From NCBI GenBank assembly GCA_902532195.1, contig CACAHE010000007.1, positions 1 through 52,283 of the forward strand: a stretch of DNA of 52,283 bases, given 5' to 3'. Positions within the stretch are counted from its first letter, which is position 1, and each line of letters begins with the position of its first letter. The translations under genes were made by a program, and so were the position numbers. Under the pieces are notes generated by a model. The model made no database searches. It was given only the letters and a program-made list of their open reading frames with translations, and was not told where the DNA came from. This DNA is from an uncultured Pelagibacteraceae bacterium (lineage in GTDB: Bacteria; Pseudomonadota; Alphaproteobacteria; Pelagibacterales; Pelagibacteraceae). Below are positions 7,555-18,478 of the stretch, in pieces.

Positions 7555-9942
7555 ATGGAAGTTAAACAAAATTTACCCCTATTACCGCTTAGAGATATTG
7601 TGGTCTTTCCTAGCATGGTTATTCCTTTGTTTGTTGGAAGAGACAAATCAATAACAGCTTTAAATGAAGTAATGAAAAATAATAAAAAAATTATTTTAGT
7701 TACACAAAAAAATTCAGAGGTCGATGACCCTAGTAGAAATGATTTATTTAATTTTGGATGTGAGAGTACTATTTTACAATTACTTAAATTACCCGATGGA
7801 ACAGTAAAAGTTTTAGTGGAAGGGTTAAAAAGAGTTAAAATTGTAGATTTTAAAGATCAAGAGAAATTTATCAATTGTGTATATGAATATCAAAATGATA
7901 TTTTAGATGCAGAAGAAAATTTAAGCCCACTAGCGTCAATAGCAGTTAGAAGATTAGAAAAACTTAATTCAATAAATAAAAAAATTTCTTCAGAAACAAT
8001 AAATACTATTAAGCAGCTGAAAGATCCAAGCAAAATAGCTGACAATATAGCCTCACATTTAAATTGTACAATTTCTGAAAAACAACAAATTTTTGAGACT
8101 AATGATGTTAAAAAAAGATTAAATGGAGTCATTAAAATCATGGAAAATGAAACCAGCATTATTGGTGTAGAAAAAAGAATTAGGGGAAGAGTTAAAACTC
8201 AAATGGAAAAAACACAAAGAGAATATTATTTAAATGAACAGCTAAAAGCTATTCAAAAAGAACTTGGCGAAATAGAAGATGGAAAAGATGAAACATCAAA
8301 TCTTAATAAAGCAATTTTAAAAGCTAAAATGCCTAAAGAAGTGCAAAAAAAATGTATGCAAGAGTTAAAAAAATTAAAAAATATGAGTCCGATGTCAGCC
8401 GAAGCAACTGTAGTAAGAAATTATCTAGATTGGATGATAGATTTACCTTGGTATAAAAAAGATAAAGTTGATATTGATTTAAACAAAGCACTAAAAACTT
8501 TAGACGAAGATCATTATGGATTAGAAAAAGTAAAAGAAAGAATTATTGAATTTTTAGCTGTTCAAAAAAGAATGGAAAAAATTAAAGGACCTATTCTGTG
8601 TCTAATAGGACCACCAGGAGTAGGAAAAACATCTTTAGGAAAATCAATTGCAAAAGCAACCAACAGACAGTTTGTAAGAATGTCTCTAGGTGGCGTAAGA
8701 GACGAAGCAGAAATAAGAGGACACAGAAGAACGTATATTGGATCTCTACCTGGTAAAATTATTCAATTAATGAAAAAAGCTGGTACAAAAAATCCATTAA
8801 TTTTATTAGATGAAATCGACAAAGTCGGTAATGATTATAGAGGTGACCCTTCGTCAGCATTGTTGGAAGCCTTAGATCCAGAACAAAATTCAACTTTTAA
8901 TGATCACTATCTTGAAGTTGATTATGACTTGTCAGATGTTATGTTTGTAACTACTGCAAATACTTTAAATATATTACCTCCACTTTTAGATAGAATGGAA
9001 ATAATTAGAATTCCTGGATACACAGAAGATGAAAAAATTAATATAGCTAATAAATACTTGCTTCCAAAACAAGTTAAAGAAAATGGAGTAAAAGAAAAAG
9101 AACTTGAATTTTCTAATGAAACAATAAAAGAGATAATAAGAAATTATACAAGAGAATCTGGTGTTAGGAACTTAGAAAGAGAAATCTCAAAAGTTGCAAG
9201 AAAAGTAGTTAAACAAGTTGTAAATAAAGAAAAAGAAAAAGTAATTGTTAATGAAAAAAATATTTCTGATTTTTTAGGTGTAAAAAAATTCAAATACGGT
9301 GAATTAGAAACTCTAGATAGAGTTGGTATAGTTACTGGTTTAGCTTGGACTGAATTTGGTGGAGAAATTTTGAAAATTGAAACAGTTCATATGCCTGGAA
9401 AAGGAAAAATGCAAATAACAGGTAAACTTGGTGATGTTATGCAAGAGTCAGTTAAAGCAGCTAAATCATTTGTTAGATCCAAGAGTTTAGAATATGGAAT
9501 TATTCCCCCTTTATTTGAAAAAAAGGACTTTCATATACATGTTCCTGAAGGTGCTACTCCAAAAGATGGTCCATCAGCAGGTGTTGGAATGGTCACTTCA
9601 ATAGTTTCTTCAATAACAAGCAATCCAGTTGATAGGAAAATTGCAATGACAGGAGAAGTTACAATTACAGGACAAGTTCTTCCAATAGGCGGTTTAAAAG
9701 AAAAATTACTTGCAGCTCATCGCGCTGGAATTCAAAAGGTTATCATTCCAAAAGATAATGAAAAGGATTTGGTTGATATACCAAAAAAAGTTAAAGAGGA
9801 TATAAAGATAGTTGCAGTAGAAACTGTTGATGAAGTGTTGAAAATTGCACTGAAAAATGATTTGAAAAAAATCGAGTGGACTGAAGTAGAAAATTTATCG
9901 AAATCTAAAAAAGAAGATAAATCACAAGCTAGTATTCAATAA
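7555..9942 (+). CDS. lon: ATP-dependent Lon protease
   Basis: A single-chain AAA+ protease of 795 residues that degrades damaged and regulatory proteins. The N-terminal substrate-binding LON domain starts LPLLPLRDIVVFP. A coiled-coil region with KTQREYYLNEQLKAIQKEL follows. Walker A is GPPGVGKT (352-359) and Walker B is LILLDEIDK. The protease domain has the Ser-Lys dyad S674 (PKDGPSAG) and K717 (GGLKEK). The C-terminal tail after the protease domain is about 25 residues longer than the core and polar. The ATG sits in a small inverted repeat, CCATAT-N5-ATATGG (7542-7558). Other alphaproteobacteria usually have hupB next; here only 48 bases separate lon from tRNA-Val. Confidence 0.97.
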   Translation: MEVKQNLPLLPLRDIVVFPSMVIPLFVGRDKSITALNEVMKNNKKIILVTQKNSEVDDPSRNDLFNFGCESTILQLLKLPDGTVKVLVEGLKRVKIVDFKDQEKFINCVYEYQNDILDAEENLSPLASIAVRRLEKLNSINKKISSETINTIKQLKDPSKIADNIASHLNCTISEKQQIFETNDVKKRLNGVIKIMENETSIIGVEKRIRGRVKTQMEKTQREYYLNEQLKAIQKELGEIEDGKDETSNLNKAILKAKMPKEVQKKCMQELKKLKNMSPMSAEATVVRNYLDWMIDLPWYKKDKVDIDLNKALKTLDEDHYGLEKVKERIIEFLAVQKRMEKIKGPILCLIGPPGVGKTSLGKSIAKATNRQFVRMSLGGVRDEAEIRGHRRTYIGSLPGKIIQLMKKAGTKNPLILLDEIDKVGNDYRGDPSSALLEALDPEQNSTFNDHYLEVDYDLSDVMFVTTANTLNILPPLLDRMEIIRIPGYTEDEKINIANKYLLPKQVKENGVKEKELEFSNETIKEIIRNYTRESGVRNLEREISKVARKVVKQVVNKEKEKVIVNEKNISDFLGVKKFKYGELETLDRVGIVTGLAWTEFGGEILKIETVHMPGKGKMQITGKLGDVMQESVKAAKSFVRSKSLEYGIIPPLFEKKDFHIHVPEGATPKDGPSAGVGMVTSIVSSITSNPVDRKIAMTGEVTITGQVLPIGGLKEKLLAAHRAGIQKVIIPKDNEKDLVDIPKKVKEDIKIVAVETVDEVLKIALKNDLKKIEWTEVENLSKSKKEDKSQASIQ

Positions 9943-9990
9943 ATTCTAATTTACATTATATTTACGTTGATGTAATAGTACTCTGTTTTT

Positions 9991-10066
9991 GGGCGGTTAG
10001 CTCAGTTGGTAGAGCATCTCGTTTACACCGAGGGGGTCAAAGGTTCGAGTCCTTTACTGCCCACCA
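9991..10066 (+). tRNA. tRNA-Val, anticodon UAC
   Basis: A 76-base tRNA with encoded CCA. The acceptor stem GGGCGGT pairs with ACTGCCC. The anticodon stem is TCTCG/CGAGG, and the loop TTTACAC gives anticodon TAC. The T arm has GTTCGAGTC. It starts 48 bases after lon, and a weak promoter-like TTTACA sits at 9950-9955. tRNA-Asp follows after six bases, so the two are probably one transcript. Confidence 0.95.
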
Positions 10067-10072
10067 AAACTC

Positions 10073-10149
10073 GGGGGTGTAGCTCAGTTGGTTAGAGCGA
10101 TCGCCTGTCACGCGATAGGTCGCGGGTTCGAGTCCCGTCACTCCCGCCA
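10073..10149 (+). tRNA. tRNA-Asp, anticodon GUC
   Basis: A 77-base tRNA with encoded CCA and discriminator G. The acceptor stem GGGGGTG pairs with CACTCCC (one G-U). The anticodon stem ATCGC/GCGAT surrounds the loop CTGTCAC, giving anticodon GTC. The T arm is CGGGTTCGAGTCCCG. No U-rich terminator hairpin directly follows; the first inverted repeat downstream is at 10194-10212. Confidence 0.96.
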
Positions 10150-10372
10150 AAAATTGATAATAGTTCTCAGTTAATAAAATCCAATATTGCTTAAGTCACT
10201 TAGAACGTGACTAAATTACACTGTAATTTGATATAAAATTATCTATATCTAACAATAATAACATAAGTATAACGCAGTATTAAATAGCTTTAATAAAATT
10301 AAAAAACAATTATAATATGATTCTTATCAGAATTTTCTTATTCAAAGATTTATTAAATTAATAAAAAATATT
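10150..10372. promoter_or_regulatory. Intergenic region before the nuo operon: two inverted repeats and a possible promoter
   Basis: This 223-base gap is the longest in the window without a gene. It contains AGTCAC-N7-GTGACT (10194-10212), and immediately after it a perfect palindrome AAATTACA-C-TGTAATTT (10213-10229). Further on is TATAAT (10311-10316), about 60 bases before the nuoA ATG, preceded at roughly the right spacing by a weak TTTAAT-like -35. I see no coding frame of note. The first repeat may help end the tRNA transcript, and the second may be an operator; both roles are inference. Confidence 0.4.
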
Positions 10373-10741
10373 ATGCTTGCGGATTTTTTAAAAGATTATT
10401 TTCCAATAATTTTATTCTTAATCATCGCTCTTGGATTAAGTTTTGCATTTGTTATATTAAATTTTTTACTTTCCCCAAAAAAACCTGATCCAGAAAAGTT
10501 ATCTGCTTACGAGTGTGGTTTTGAACCCTTTAATGACTCTAGAATGGAATTTGATGTTAGATTTTATTTAGTGGCAATATTATTTATTATTTTTGATTTA
10601 GAAATAGCATTTTTATTTCCTTGGGCTATCACACTAGGCAAAATCGGCTTATTAGGTTTTACATCTATGATGATATTTCTATTTATTTTAACAGTTGGAT
10701 TTATTTACGAATGGAAGAAAGGAGCTTTAGATTGGGAATAA
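10373..10741 (+). CDS. nuoA: NADH-quinone oxidoreductase subunit A
   Basis: Small membrane subunit of complex I next to the quinone cavity. It is 122 residues with three transmembrane helices (about 8-32, 65-88, 92-113). The conserved loop [12 protein letters not shown] between helices 1 and 2 holds the invariant cysteine, and [24 protein letters not shown] sequence marks helix 2. It is the first gene of a 14-gene operon in canonical A-to-N order; nuoB follows after three bases. Confidence 0.96.
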   Translation: MLADFLKDYFPIILFLIIALGLSFAFVILNFLLSPKKPDPEKLSAYECGFEPFNDSRMEFDVRFYLVAILFIIFDLEIAFLFPWAITLGKIGLLGFTSMMIFLFILTVGFIYEWKKGALDWE

Positions 10742-10744
10742 AAA

Positions 10745-11260
10745 ATGATTTCTAAAGAAAAAAAAATACCTGACGAATTTAAAAAACTAGCAAAAGATTT
10801 TAGTGAAAACGGATTTATAACTACATCTTTAGATAATTTAGCAAATTGGGCTAGGACAGGTTCATTACACTGGATGACATTTGGTTTGGCTTGTTGTGCT
10901 GTAGAAATGATGCAAACATCCATGCCTCGTTATGATCTTGAAAGATTTGGAGCAGCTCCAAGAGGTTCACCAAGACAATCGGATGTAATGATAGTTGCTG
11001 GAACTTTAACAAACAAAATGGCTCCAGCATTAAGAAAAGTTTATGACCAAATGCCCGAACCTAGATATGTTATATCGATGGGCAGTTGCGCTAATGGTGG
11101 TGGTTATTACCATTATTCTTATTCTGTCGTGAGAGGTTGTGACAGGATAGTTCCAGTTGATATATATGTACCTGGTTGTCCTCCCTCTGCTGAAGCTCTA
11201 TTATATGGAATATTACAACTTCAAAAAAAAATAAGAAGACAAGGATCAATTGAAAGATAA
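10745..11260 (+). CDS. nuoB: NADH-quinone oxidoreductase subunit B (N2 cluster)
   Basis: A 171-residue peripheral-arm subunit that holds the terminal [4Fe-4S] cluster N2, the direct electron donor to quinone. The cluster ligands are visible: the adjacent pair in LACCAVEMM, the cysteine in GSCANGGG and the one in [10 protein letters not shown]. The family motif [19 protein letters not shown] is complete in the middle. An eight-base gap separates it from nuoC. Nothing unusual is seen. Confidence 0.97.
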   Translation: MISKEKKIPDEFKKLAKDFSENGFITTSLDNLANWARTGSLHWMTFGLACCAVEMMQTSMPRYDLERFGAAPRGSPRQSDVMIVAGTLTNKMAPALRKVYDQMPEPRYVISMGSCANGGGYYHYSYSVVRGCDRIVPVDIYVPGCPPSAEALLYGILQLQKKIRRQGSIER

Positions 11261-11268
11261 TTATTAAA

Positions 11269-11865
11269 ATGAGTAATTTAATTGACCTTGAAAAAAAAAT
11301 TAATTCCGAGCTTACTACAAAAATAAATAGTTCAAAAATAAGTCATGAGCAAATTTATTTGAATGTTGATAGCCCAGATTTAATTGAAGTTTTATCTTTT
11401 CTAAAAACAAACAACCAAACTAAATTTAAACAATTAACGGACATAACCGCAGTAGATTATCCAGAAAATTCAAAAAGATTTAAACTTGTATATTTACTTT
11501 TAAGTCATGAATTTAATAATAGAATGCTTTTAGATTGTTTTATAAATGAAAATGAAATTGTTCCATCTTTAACACCTTTATATCCAGCAGCAAATTGGAT
11601 GGAAAGAGAAGTATTTGATATGTATGGAATTAAATTTAAAGATCATCCTGATCTTAGAAGAATTTTAACAGACTATGGTTTTGAAGGTCATCCACTCAGA
11701 AAGGATTTTCCCCTGACCGGTCATAATGAAGTTAGATATAGCGAAGACAAAAAAAAAGTTGTTTATGAGTCAGTTAAACTAGAGCAAAATTATAGAGATT
11801 TTGATTATGAAAGTCCTTGGGAAGGAACAAAATATATAAAAAAACAAATTAAAGAAAATGACTAA
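11269..11865 (+). CDS. nuoC: NADH-quinone oxidoreductase subunit C
   Basis: The 30-kDa-type subunit (198 residues) that packs against NuoD in the peripheral arm. The signature is seen in the second half: [26 protein letters not shown], then [13 protein letters not shown]. The N-terminal part is less conserved and lysine-rich. It is separate from nuoD, unlike the nuoCD fusion of Escherichia coli, and overlaps nuoD by eight bases, suggesting translational coupling. Confidence 0.96.
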   Translation: MSNLIDLEKKINSELTTKINSSKISHEQIYLNVDSPDLIEVLSFLKTNNQTKFKQLTDITAVDYPENSKRFKLVYLLLSHEFNNRMLLDCFINENEIVPSLTPLYPAANWMEREVFDMYGIKFKDHPDLRRILTDYGFEGHPLRKDFPLTGHNEVRYSEDKKKVVYESVKLEQNYRDFDYESPWEGTKYIKKQIKEND

Positions 11866-13033
11866 AGAAACTAAAACTTTAAATTTAAATTTTGGACCAC
11901 AGCATCCAGCTGCCCATGGTGTTCTAAGATTAATTTTAGAATTAGATGGTGAAGTTGTTGAAAAAGCTGATCCACATATTGGTTTATTACATCGTGGAAC
12001 AGAAAAATTGATTGAAAATAAAACTTATTCCCAAGCAGTACCTTATTTTGATAGGCTTGATTACGTTGCACCAATGAATCAAGAACATGCTTTTGCATTA
12101 GCTATAGAAAAAATTTTAAAAATCGAAGTACCTATTAGAGCTAAGTTTATAAGAGTTATGTTTTGTGAAATTGGAAGAATATTAAGCCACCTTCTAAATA
12201 TTACAACCCAAGCTTTAGACGTAGGCGCACTCACCCCATCCTTATGGGGTTTTGAAGAAAGAGAAACTTTAATGACTTTCTATGAAAAAGTTTCTGGGTC
12301 CAGACTTCATGCTAATTATTTTAGAGCCGGAGGAGTTCATCAAGATCTTCCCAGAGGATTAGATCAAGAAATATCTGACTTTTGTAAAAAATTTCCAAAA
12401 TCAATTGATGAGCTAGAGTATCTTCTAACCGATAATAGAATATTTAAACAAAGAAATGTTGATATAGGCGTTGTTTCAAAAGCAGACGCATTAGATTACT
12501 CATTCTCTGGTGTAATGTTAAGAGGTTCAGGAGTTCCATGGGACTTAAGAAAGTCTCAACCCTACGAATGCTATGATCAAATGGAATTTAAAATTCCAAT
12601 AGGAAAAAATGGAGATTGCTACGATAGATATCTTTGCAGAATTGAGGAAATGAGAGAAAGTATAAAGATAATTAATCAATGTTTAGACAAAATGCCTAAA
12701 GGTCCTATCAAAACAATGGATGGGAAGATAAGCCCTCCACCAAAAAAAGAATTAAAAGAGTCTATGGAAGCATTAATACATCATTTTAAACTTTTTACTG
12801 AAGGGTTTCATGTTGATAAAGATGAAATTTACACTGCTGTTGAAGCTCCAAAAGGAGAATTTGGTGTTTATCTTATTTCTGATGGTTCAAATAAACCATA
12901 CAAATGTAAAATTAGAGCACCAGGTTTTTCACATTTGCAAGCAATGGATTATTTAATCAAAGGTCACATGTTAGCAGATGTACCAGCGGTTCTAGGTTCA
13001 TTAGATGTAGTTTTTGGAGAGATAGATAGATGA
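11858..13033 (+). CDS. nuoD: NADH-quinone oxidoreductase subunit D
   Basis: The 49-kDa-type subunit (391 residues), related to the large subunit of nickel hydrogenases but without nickel ligands, that forms much of the quinone-binding pocket. [11 protein letters not shown] is at the N-terminus, [12 protein letters not shown] about 45 residues in, and [13 protein letters not shown] follows. The C-terminus [25 protein letters not shown] is typical. It overlaps nuoC by eight bases and nuoE by four (ATGA). Confidence 0.97.
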   Translation: MTKETKTLNLNFGPQHPAAHGVLRLILELDGEVVEKADPHIGLLHRGTEKLIENKTYSQAVPYFDRLDYVAPMNQEHAFALAIEKILKIEVPIRAKFIRVMFCEIGRILSHLLNITTQALDVGALTPSLWGFEERETLMTFYEKVSGSRLHANYFRAGGVHQDLPRGLDQEISDFCKKFPKSIDELEYLLTDNRIFKQRNVDIGVVSKADALDYSFSGVMLRGSGVPWDLRKSQPYECYDQMEFKIPIGKNGDCYDRYLCRIEEMRESIKIINQCLDKMPKGPIKTMDGKISPPPKKELKESMEALIHHFKLFTEGFHVDKDEIYTAVEAPKGEFGVYLISDGSNKPYKCKIRAPGFSHLQAMDYLIKGHMLADVPAVLGSLDVVFGEIDR

Positions 13034-13638
13034 GTATAAAAAAAATATCAAAGGAACAACCAGAAAAATTTGAATTTAATTCAAAAAACTTAGATTTAGC
13101 AAAAAAAATAATAGATAATTATCCTGAGGGCAAACAACAGAGTGCTGTAATGGCATTGTTATATATTGCTCAAAGTCAAAATAATAATTGGATACCTTTA
13201 ATAGCCATGAAATATATAGCTAAATTTTTAAAAATTCCTTACATTCAAGTTTATGAAGTAGCTACATTCTACTCTATGTATAATTTATCACCAGTAGGCA
13301 AATATTTCATACAAGTTTGCACAACAACCCCTTGTATGATCAGAGGTGCATATAATTTAGTTGAAATATGTAAAAGAAAAATTTCTGAAAAAGAAAAAAA
13401 TTTATCTGAAAATAAAATATGCTCTTGGACTGAGGTTGAGTGCTTAGGTGCTTGTATAAATGCACCCATGATGCAAATTAATGATGATTATTATGAAGAT
13501 TTAAATGAAGAAAAAACAGAGAAAATAATCGATAAAATTCTAAATGGAGAGACTCCTAAACCTGGATCTTACAAGGGAAGAAAAAATTCAGAACCTGAAA
13601 ATAATCGTAAAACTTTACTTGGGGTAAAAAATGCTTAG
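13030..13638 (+). CDS. nuoE: NADH-quinone oxidoreductase subunit E
   Basis: The 24-kDa-type subunit (202 residues), thioredoxin-like, carrying the [2Fe-2S] cluster N1a beside the NADH site. The four ligands are in CTTTPC (first pair) and VECLGAC (second pair). The fragment [16 protein letters not shown] is the family hallmark. The C-terminus runs past the fold into a polar [10 protein letters not shown] tail. It overlaps nuoD by four bases and nuoF by eight. Confidence 0.96.
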   Translation: MSIKKISKEQPEKFEFNSKNLDLAKKIIDNYPEGKQQSAVMALLYIAQSQNNNWIPLIAMKYIAKFLKIPYIQVYEVATFYSMYNLSPVGKYFIQVCTTTPCMIRGAYNLVEICKRKISEKEKNLSENKICSWTEVECLGACINAPMMQINDDYYEDLNEEKTEKIIDKILNGETPKPGSYKGRKNSEPENNRKTLLGVKNA

Positions 13639-14953
13639 AGATGAAGATAGAATTTTTCAAAATCTATACAATGACAGTGGTATTGACATAGAGTCCTCTA
13701 AAAAAAGAGGTGATTGGCTAAACTCCAAGGAAATTATTAGTAAAGGAAAAGATTGGATAATAAATGAAATAAAAAGCTCTGAATTAAGAGGTAGAGGTGG
13801 AGCTGGTTTCCCAACAGGATTAAAATGGTCTTTTGCTCCTAAAGAAGTTGGATCAAGACCCCATTATTTAGTTATTAATGCTGACGAGTCTGAACCAGGA
13901 ACCTGTAAAGATAGAGATTTATTAAGGTTTGAACCTCACAAACTTATTGAAGGATGTTTGATTGCATCTTATGCAATAAGTGCTCATATTTGTTATATTT
14001 ATATTAGAGGGGAATATATAAATGAAGGAAAGATTTTACAAAACGCAATAAATGAAGCGTATGAAAATAAACTTCTTGGAAAAAATGCTTCAGATACTGG
14101 TTGGGATTTAGATATTTATATTCATTATGGTGCTGGAGCATACATTTGTGGAGAAGAAACTGCTTTACTTGAAAGTATAGAAGGAAAAAAAGGACAACCT
14201 AGATTAAAACCACCTTTTCCCGCTCTTGTTGGACTTTATGGCTGCCCAACCATTGTAAATAATGTTGAGACTATTGCAGTTGTTCCCACTATATTAAAAA
14301 AAGGATCTAAATGGTTTTCATCCATTGGTAGACCTAAGAATACTGGAACAAAAATATTTTGTATATCTGGAAATGTAAACAATCCATGTAATGTAGAAGA
14401 AGAAATGGGAATACCATTAAAAGAATTAATTGAAAAACATGCTGGAGGTGTGGTTGGAGGATGGGATAACTTAAAAGCTGTAATCCCAGGAGGATCTTCA
14501 ATGCCTCTTCTACCAAAAAAAATATGCGAAACTATAAAAATGGATTTTGACTCTTTGGTAGAGGAAAAAAGTGGCCTAGGAACAGCTGGTATAGTTGTAA
14601 TAAATAAAGACCAAGACATTATTAAATGTATGGCTCGTATAGCAAAATTTTATAAACATGAGAGTTGTGGACAATGTACTCCATGCAGAGAAGGTACTGG
14701 TTGGATGTGGAGGATGTTAGAAAGAATGTCCATAGGTGAAGCATCTAGGGAAGAAGTAGAAATGTTAATGGATGTAACTAAACAAATTGAAGGTCATACA
14801 ATTTGTGCATTTGGTGAGGGAGCAGCTTGGCCCGTACAAGGTCTTCTCCGTCACTTTAAAAAAGAAATAATTAAAAAAAATAATTTTAATCCATTAATTA
14901 AGACAAATAAAAAAATACCATATTTAGTTGATCAACATTTATTAGAAAAATAA
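13631..14953 (+). CDS. nuoF: NADH-quinone oxidoreductase subunit F (NADH/FMN)
   Basis: The 51-kDa-type subunit (440 residues) where NADH hands electrons to FMN and cluster N3. NADH binding is shown by [11 protein letters not shown], and the FMN region by [17 protein letters not shown] and NADESEPGT. The [4Fe-4S] ligands lie in [15 protein letters not shown], with the fourth in [13 protein letters not shown] run sits seven bases before the ATG, one of the clearer ribosome sites here. The gene overlaps nuoE by eight bases. Confidence 0.97.
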   Translation: MLRDEDRIFQNLYNDSGIDIESSKKRGDWLNSKEIISKGKDWIINEIKSSELRGRGGAGFPTGLKWSFAPKEVGSRPHYLVINADESEPGTCKDRDLLRFEPHKLIEGCLIASYAISAHICYIYIRGEYINEGKILQNAINEAYENKLLGKNASDTGWDLDIYIHYGAGAYICGEETALLESIEGKKGQPRLKPPFPALVGLYGCPTIVNNVETIAVVPTILKKGSKWFSSIGRPKNTGTKIFCISGNVNNPCNVEEEMGIPLKELIEKHAGGVVGGWDNLKAVIPGGSSMPLLPKKICETIKMDFDSLVEEKSGLGTAGIVVINKDQDIIKCMARIAKFYKHESCGQCTPCREGTGWMWRMLERMSIGEASREEVEMLMDVTKQIEGHTICAFGEGAAWPVQGLLRHFKKEIIKKNNFNPLIKTNKKIPYLVDQHLLEK

Positions 14954-14954
14954 A

Positions 14955-16985
14955 ATGCTTAAAGTTAAAATAAATGAAAAAGAAATAGAGGTAGAAGAGG
15001 GACTTACAATTCTTCAAGCTTGTGAATTGGCTGGAAATGAAATTCCGAGATTTTGTTATCACGAAAAACTTTCAATTGCGGGCAATTGTAGAATGTGTTT
15101 AGTTGAAGTAGAAAAATCACTTAAACCAGTAGCATCATGTGCAATGCCAGTTACTGAGGGCATGAATATCAAAACAAATACTCCTATGGTTGAAAAAGCA
15201 CGTCAAGGTGTGATGGAATTTTTATTAGCCAATCATCCTCTAGATTGTCCAGTTTGTGATCAAGGTGGTGAATGCGATCTACAAGATCAATCAATGTTTT
15301 ATGGTGTCGATAAATCTAGATATAATGAAAATAAAAGAGCTGTTCCTGAAAAATACATGGGACCATTAATCAAAACTCAAATGACAAGATGTATTCATTG
15401 TACAAGATGCATAAGATTTGCAACTGAGATTGCGGGTGTTCCCGAACTAGGAGCAATAGGCAGAGGAGAAGATATGCAAATTACAACATATTTAGAAGAG
15501 TCTATGAAATCTGAATTATCTGCCAATGTAATTGATTTATGCCCAGTTGGTGCTCTTACATCAAAACCATATGTTTTTGAAGCAAGACCTTGGGAATTAA
15601 AAAAAACTGAAACAATAGACGTAATGGATGCAGTAGGTTCTAATATTAGAGTTGATACTTATGGTTGGGAAGTAAAAAGAGTCCTTCCTAGAATTAATGA
15701 AGATATTAATGAGGAGTGGATATCCGATAAAACTAGATATGCATGTGATGGATTAAAAAATCAACGAATTGATACTCCTTATATAAAAATAAATGATGAA
15801 TTTAAAAAAACATCTTGGGATACGGCATATAAAAAAATAGTAGAAAAAATAAAAAACACAGAACCAGATAAGATTGTTGGATTAACCGGAGATCTTGCAA
15901 ATATGGAAACTCTATTTATAGTTAAAGAATTTTTTAATAAGACAATTAAATCAAATTTTCTAGATTCTAGAACTGATAATTTTTATGTTAATATTAATGA
16001 CCGAAAAAACTATATATTTAACACATCTATAAATGGCATAGAAGAAAGTGATCTTATAATACTTATTGGAACTAACCCGAGACATGAAGCAACAATATTA
16101 AATTCAAGAATAAGAAAGGCTTATGTAAAAAATAAAACTAAAATATACTCTTTCGGTGATGTTGGGGATTTAACCTATCCTTATGAGATAGTTAATAATT
16201 CAACTAATGAAGTTAAAAAAATATTTGAAAATTCAAGCGAATTATCTAATAAAATCAAAAATTCTAAGAAACCTATTATTATAATTGGTCAATCAGCATT
16301 AAAAAGTAAATCAGCAAAATTTATTTTTGAAGGATTTAAAAAATATTTAATAGAAAATAACAAATTATCAGATGAATGGATTTCTTTAAATATTATTTCT
16401 AATCACGCTTCTACTGTTGGTTCATATGATTTAGATATTATAGATACAAATATAGGTGAGAATAAGACTATAGAATTAATTAAAAATAATTTATTCGAAA
16501 TATTGTTTCTAGTGGGTCAAGATAATTTAAATTTTGATAAAAAAAATAAATTTATTATTTATATAGGTAGCCATGGTGACAAAGGAGCTGAAATTGCAGA
16601 TGTTGTTTTGCCAGGATCAACATATACTGAACAAGAAGGTTATTTTACTAATCTTGAAGGAAAAATTCAAAAAGCCTATAAAGCTTCTTACCCCCCAGGT
16701 GACGCCAAAGAAGATTGGTTAATATTTAATGAATTATCAGCATTAATAAAAAGAAAGAAACTTTTTAAAGATAAAACAGAACTTATAGATAGCATGATGA
16801 ATTTTATGAAATTTAACAAAAAAAATAACTTTAAAGAAATAATCGAAGCTGAATTTGTAGAAGAAAAAATTATTATTGATCCAATAGATTATTACTACTC
16901 TAATGCAATATCTAGATCATCTAAAACTATGAATGATTGCAGAAATGAAAAAATAAATTCAAAAAAAACAGGAACCGAAGGATAA
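14955..16985 (+). CDS. nuoG: NADH-quinone oxidoreductase subunit G
   Basis: The 75-kDa-type subunit (676 residues) that relays electrons through several clusters. The N-terminal [2Fe-2S] domain has [34 protein letters not shown] and [12 protein letters not shown] supply the further cluster ligands, and [13 protein letters not shown] ends the ferredoxin-like part. The C-terminal molybdopterin-oxidoreductase-like domain is retained but is lysine- and asparagine-rich and diverged, as is usual in complex I where no molybdenum is bound. It overlaps nuoH by one base (TAATG). Confidence 0.96.
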   Translation: MLKVKINEKEIEVEEGLTILQACELAGNEIPRFCYHEKLSIAGNCRMCLVEVEKSLKPVASCAMPVTEGMNIKTNTPMVEKARQGVMEFLLANHPLDCPVCDQGGECDLQDQSMFYGVDKSRYNENKRAVPEKYMGPLIKTQMTRCIHCTRCIRFATEIAGVPELGAIGRGEDMQITTYLEESMKSELSANVIDLCPVGALTSKPYVFEARPWELKKTETIDVMDAVGSNIRVDTYGWEVKRVLPRINEDINEEWISDKTRYACDGLKNQRIDTPYIKINDEFKKTSWDTAYKKIVEKIKNTEPDKIVGLTGDLANMETLFIVKEFFNKTIKSNFLDSRTDNFYVNINDRKNYIFNTSINGIEESDLIILIGTNPRHEATILNSRIRKAYVKNKTKIYSFGDVGDLTYPYEIVNNSTNEVKKIFENSSELSNKIKNSKKPIIIIGQSALKSKSAKFIFEGFKKYLIENNKLSDEWISLNIISNHASTVGSYDLDIIDTNIGENKTIELIKNNLFEILFLVGQDNLNFDKKNKFIIYIGSHGDKGAEIADVVLPGSTYTEQEGYFTNLEGKIQKAYKASYPPGDAKEDWLIFNELSALIKRKKLFKDKTELIDSMMNFMKFNKKNNFKEIIEAEFVEEKIIIDPIDYYYSNAISRSSKTMNDCRNEKINSKKTGTEG

Positions 16986-17986
16986 TGATAGATTACTTTT
17001 TTCAACTTTTAGATCATACTTATAAAATATTATTTTTATTAATTCCTGTACTTGTATCAGTAGCTATGGTCGTATGGCTTGATAGAAGAGTTTGGGCATT
17101 TGTTCAAAAAAGAAGAGGACCAAATGTAGTTGGCCCATTTGGTTTACTTCAATCACTTGCAGATGCTTTAAAATATATATTTAAAGAAATTATTATCCCA
17201 GCTAGTGCTAATAAAGTTATTTTTATTTTAGCACCAATTGTAACTATGACTTTAGCATTAGTTGCATGGGCAGTTATCCCATTTAGTAATGAATTCGTCT
17301 TAGCAGACATTAATGTAGGAATTTTATATTTATTTGCTATCTCTTCGTTGGGTGTTTATGGAATTATTATGGGAGGCTGGGCATCAAATTCTAAATATCC
17401 TTTTCTAGGAGCAATAAGATCAGCAGCACAAATGGTTTCTTACGAAGTATCAATAGGAGTAATTATTATTAATGTTTTACTTATAGTTGGATCATTAAAT
17501 TTAACTGATATCGTTTTAGCCCAATCAAAAATTTGGTTTATAATACCATTATTTCCAATGTTTATTATTTTTTTTATATCAGCTCTTGCTGAAACCAATA
17601 GACCACCATTTGACCTGCCAGAAGCCGAAGCAGAATTAGTTGCAGGATATCAAACAGAGTATTCTGGAATGATGTATGCAATGTTTTGGCTGGGAGAATA
17701 CGCAAATATTTTATTAATGTGTGCGATGGGTTCAATTCTTTTTTTAGGTGGATGGCTCTCTCCGATTGAATTATATCCATTTAATTTAGTGCCAAGTCCA
17801 ATTTGGCTTATTTTGAAAATTTTAATGTTATTTATAATTTTTGCATTAGTTAAAGCAATAGTTCCAAGATATAGATACGATCAATTAATGAAATTAGGTT
17901 GGAAAATATTTCTTCCTTTTTCACTATTATGGGTGGTATTAACATCAAGTTACTTATTTTATTTTGATTTATTACCAAAAAATTAA
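16985..17986 (+). CDS. nuoH: NADH-quinone oxidoreductase subunit H
   Basis: A 333-residue membrane subunit with about eight helices that joins the peripheral arm to the membrane arm and lines the quinone channel. Conserved pieces are [21 protein letters not shown] in the first cytoplasmic loop and [20 protein letters not shown] with its acidic cluster. [17 protein letters not shown] sits before the last helix. The TAATG junction with nuoG suggests coupled translation. Confidence 0.97.
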   Translation: MIDYFFQLLDHTYKILFLLIPVLVSVAMVVWLDRRVWAFVQKRRGPNVVGPFGLLQSLADALKYIFKEIIIPASANKVIFILAPIVTMTLALVAWAVIPFSNEFVLADINVGILYLFAISSLGVYGIIMGGWASNSKYPFLGAIRSAAQMVSYEVSIGVIIINVLLIVGSLNLTDIVLAQSKIWFIIPLFPMFIIFFISALAETNRPPFDLPEAEAELVAGYQTEYSGMMYAMFWLGEYANILLMCAMGSILFLGGWLSPIELYPFNLVPSPIWLILKILMLFIIFALVKAIVPRYRYDQLMKLGWKIFLPFSLLWVVLTSSYLFYFDLLPKN

Positions 17987-17988
17987 TT

Positions 17989-18474
17989 ATGAAAATTTCA
18001 AGATTTATAAAAACAATTTTTTTAACTGACTTTATTTCAGGCTTGATTATTGCAATAAAACAAATATTTCAGCCAAAGAAAACAATAAATTATCCTTTCG
18101 AAAAAGGTAAAATTAGTCCAAGATTTAGAGGAGAGCATGCTCTTAGAAGATATCCAAATGGCGAAGAAAGGTGTATTGCATGTAAATTATGTGAAGCAGT
18201 TTGTCCTGCACAAGCAATAACCATTGAGTCAACAGAAAGAGAAGATGGTAGTAGAAAAACTACTAGATATGACATTGATATGATGAAATGTATCTATTGT
18301 GGTTTGTGTGAAGAATCTTGTCCTGTGGATGCAATTGTTCAAGGACCAAATTTTGAATTTTCAACAGAAACAAGAGAAGAGTTATATTATAATAAAGAAA
18401 AACTTCTTGATAATGGAGATAGATGGGAAAGTATATTGGCTGCCAATATAAAAGCCGATAATCCATATAGATAG
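17989..18474 (+). CDS. nuoI: NADH-quinone oxidoreductase subunit I
   Basis: A 161-residue ferredoxin-like subunit carrying clusters N6a and N6b, which pass electrons to N2. The two [4Fe-4S] motifs are [14 protein letters not shown] and [15 protein letters not shown], each complete. The amphipathic N-terminus ([15 protein letters not shown]) lies against the membrane. [17 protein letters not shown] precedes the first motif, as is usual in this subunit. It starts two bases after nuoH. Confidence 0.97.
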   Translation: MKISRFIKTIFLTDFISGLIIAIKQIFQPKKTINYPFEKGKISPRFRGEHALRRYPNGEERCIACKLCEAVCPAQAITIESTEREDGSRKTTRYDIDMMKCIYCGLCEESCPVDAIVQGPNFEFSTETREELYYNKEKLLDNGDRWESILAANIKADNPYR

Positions 18475-18478
18475 TATA

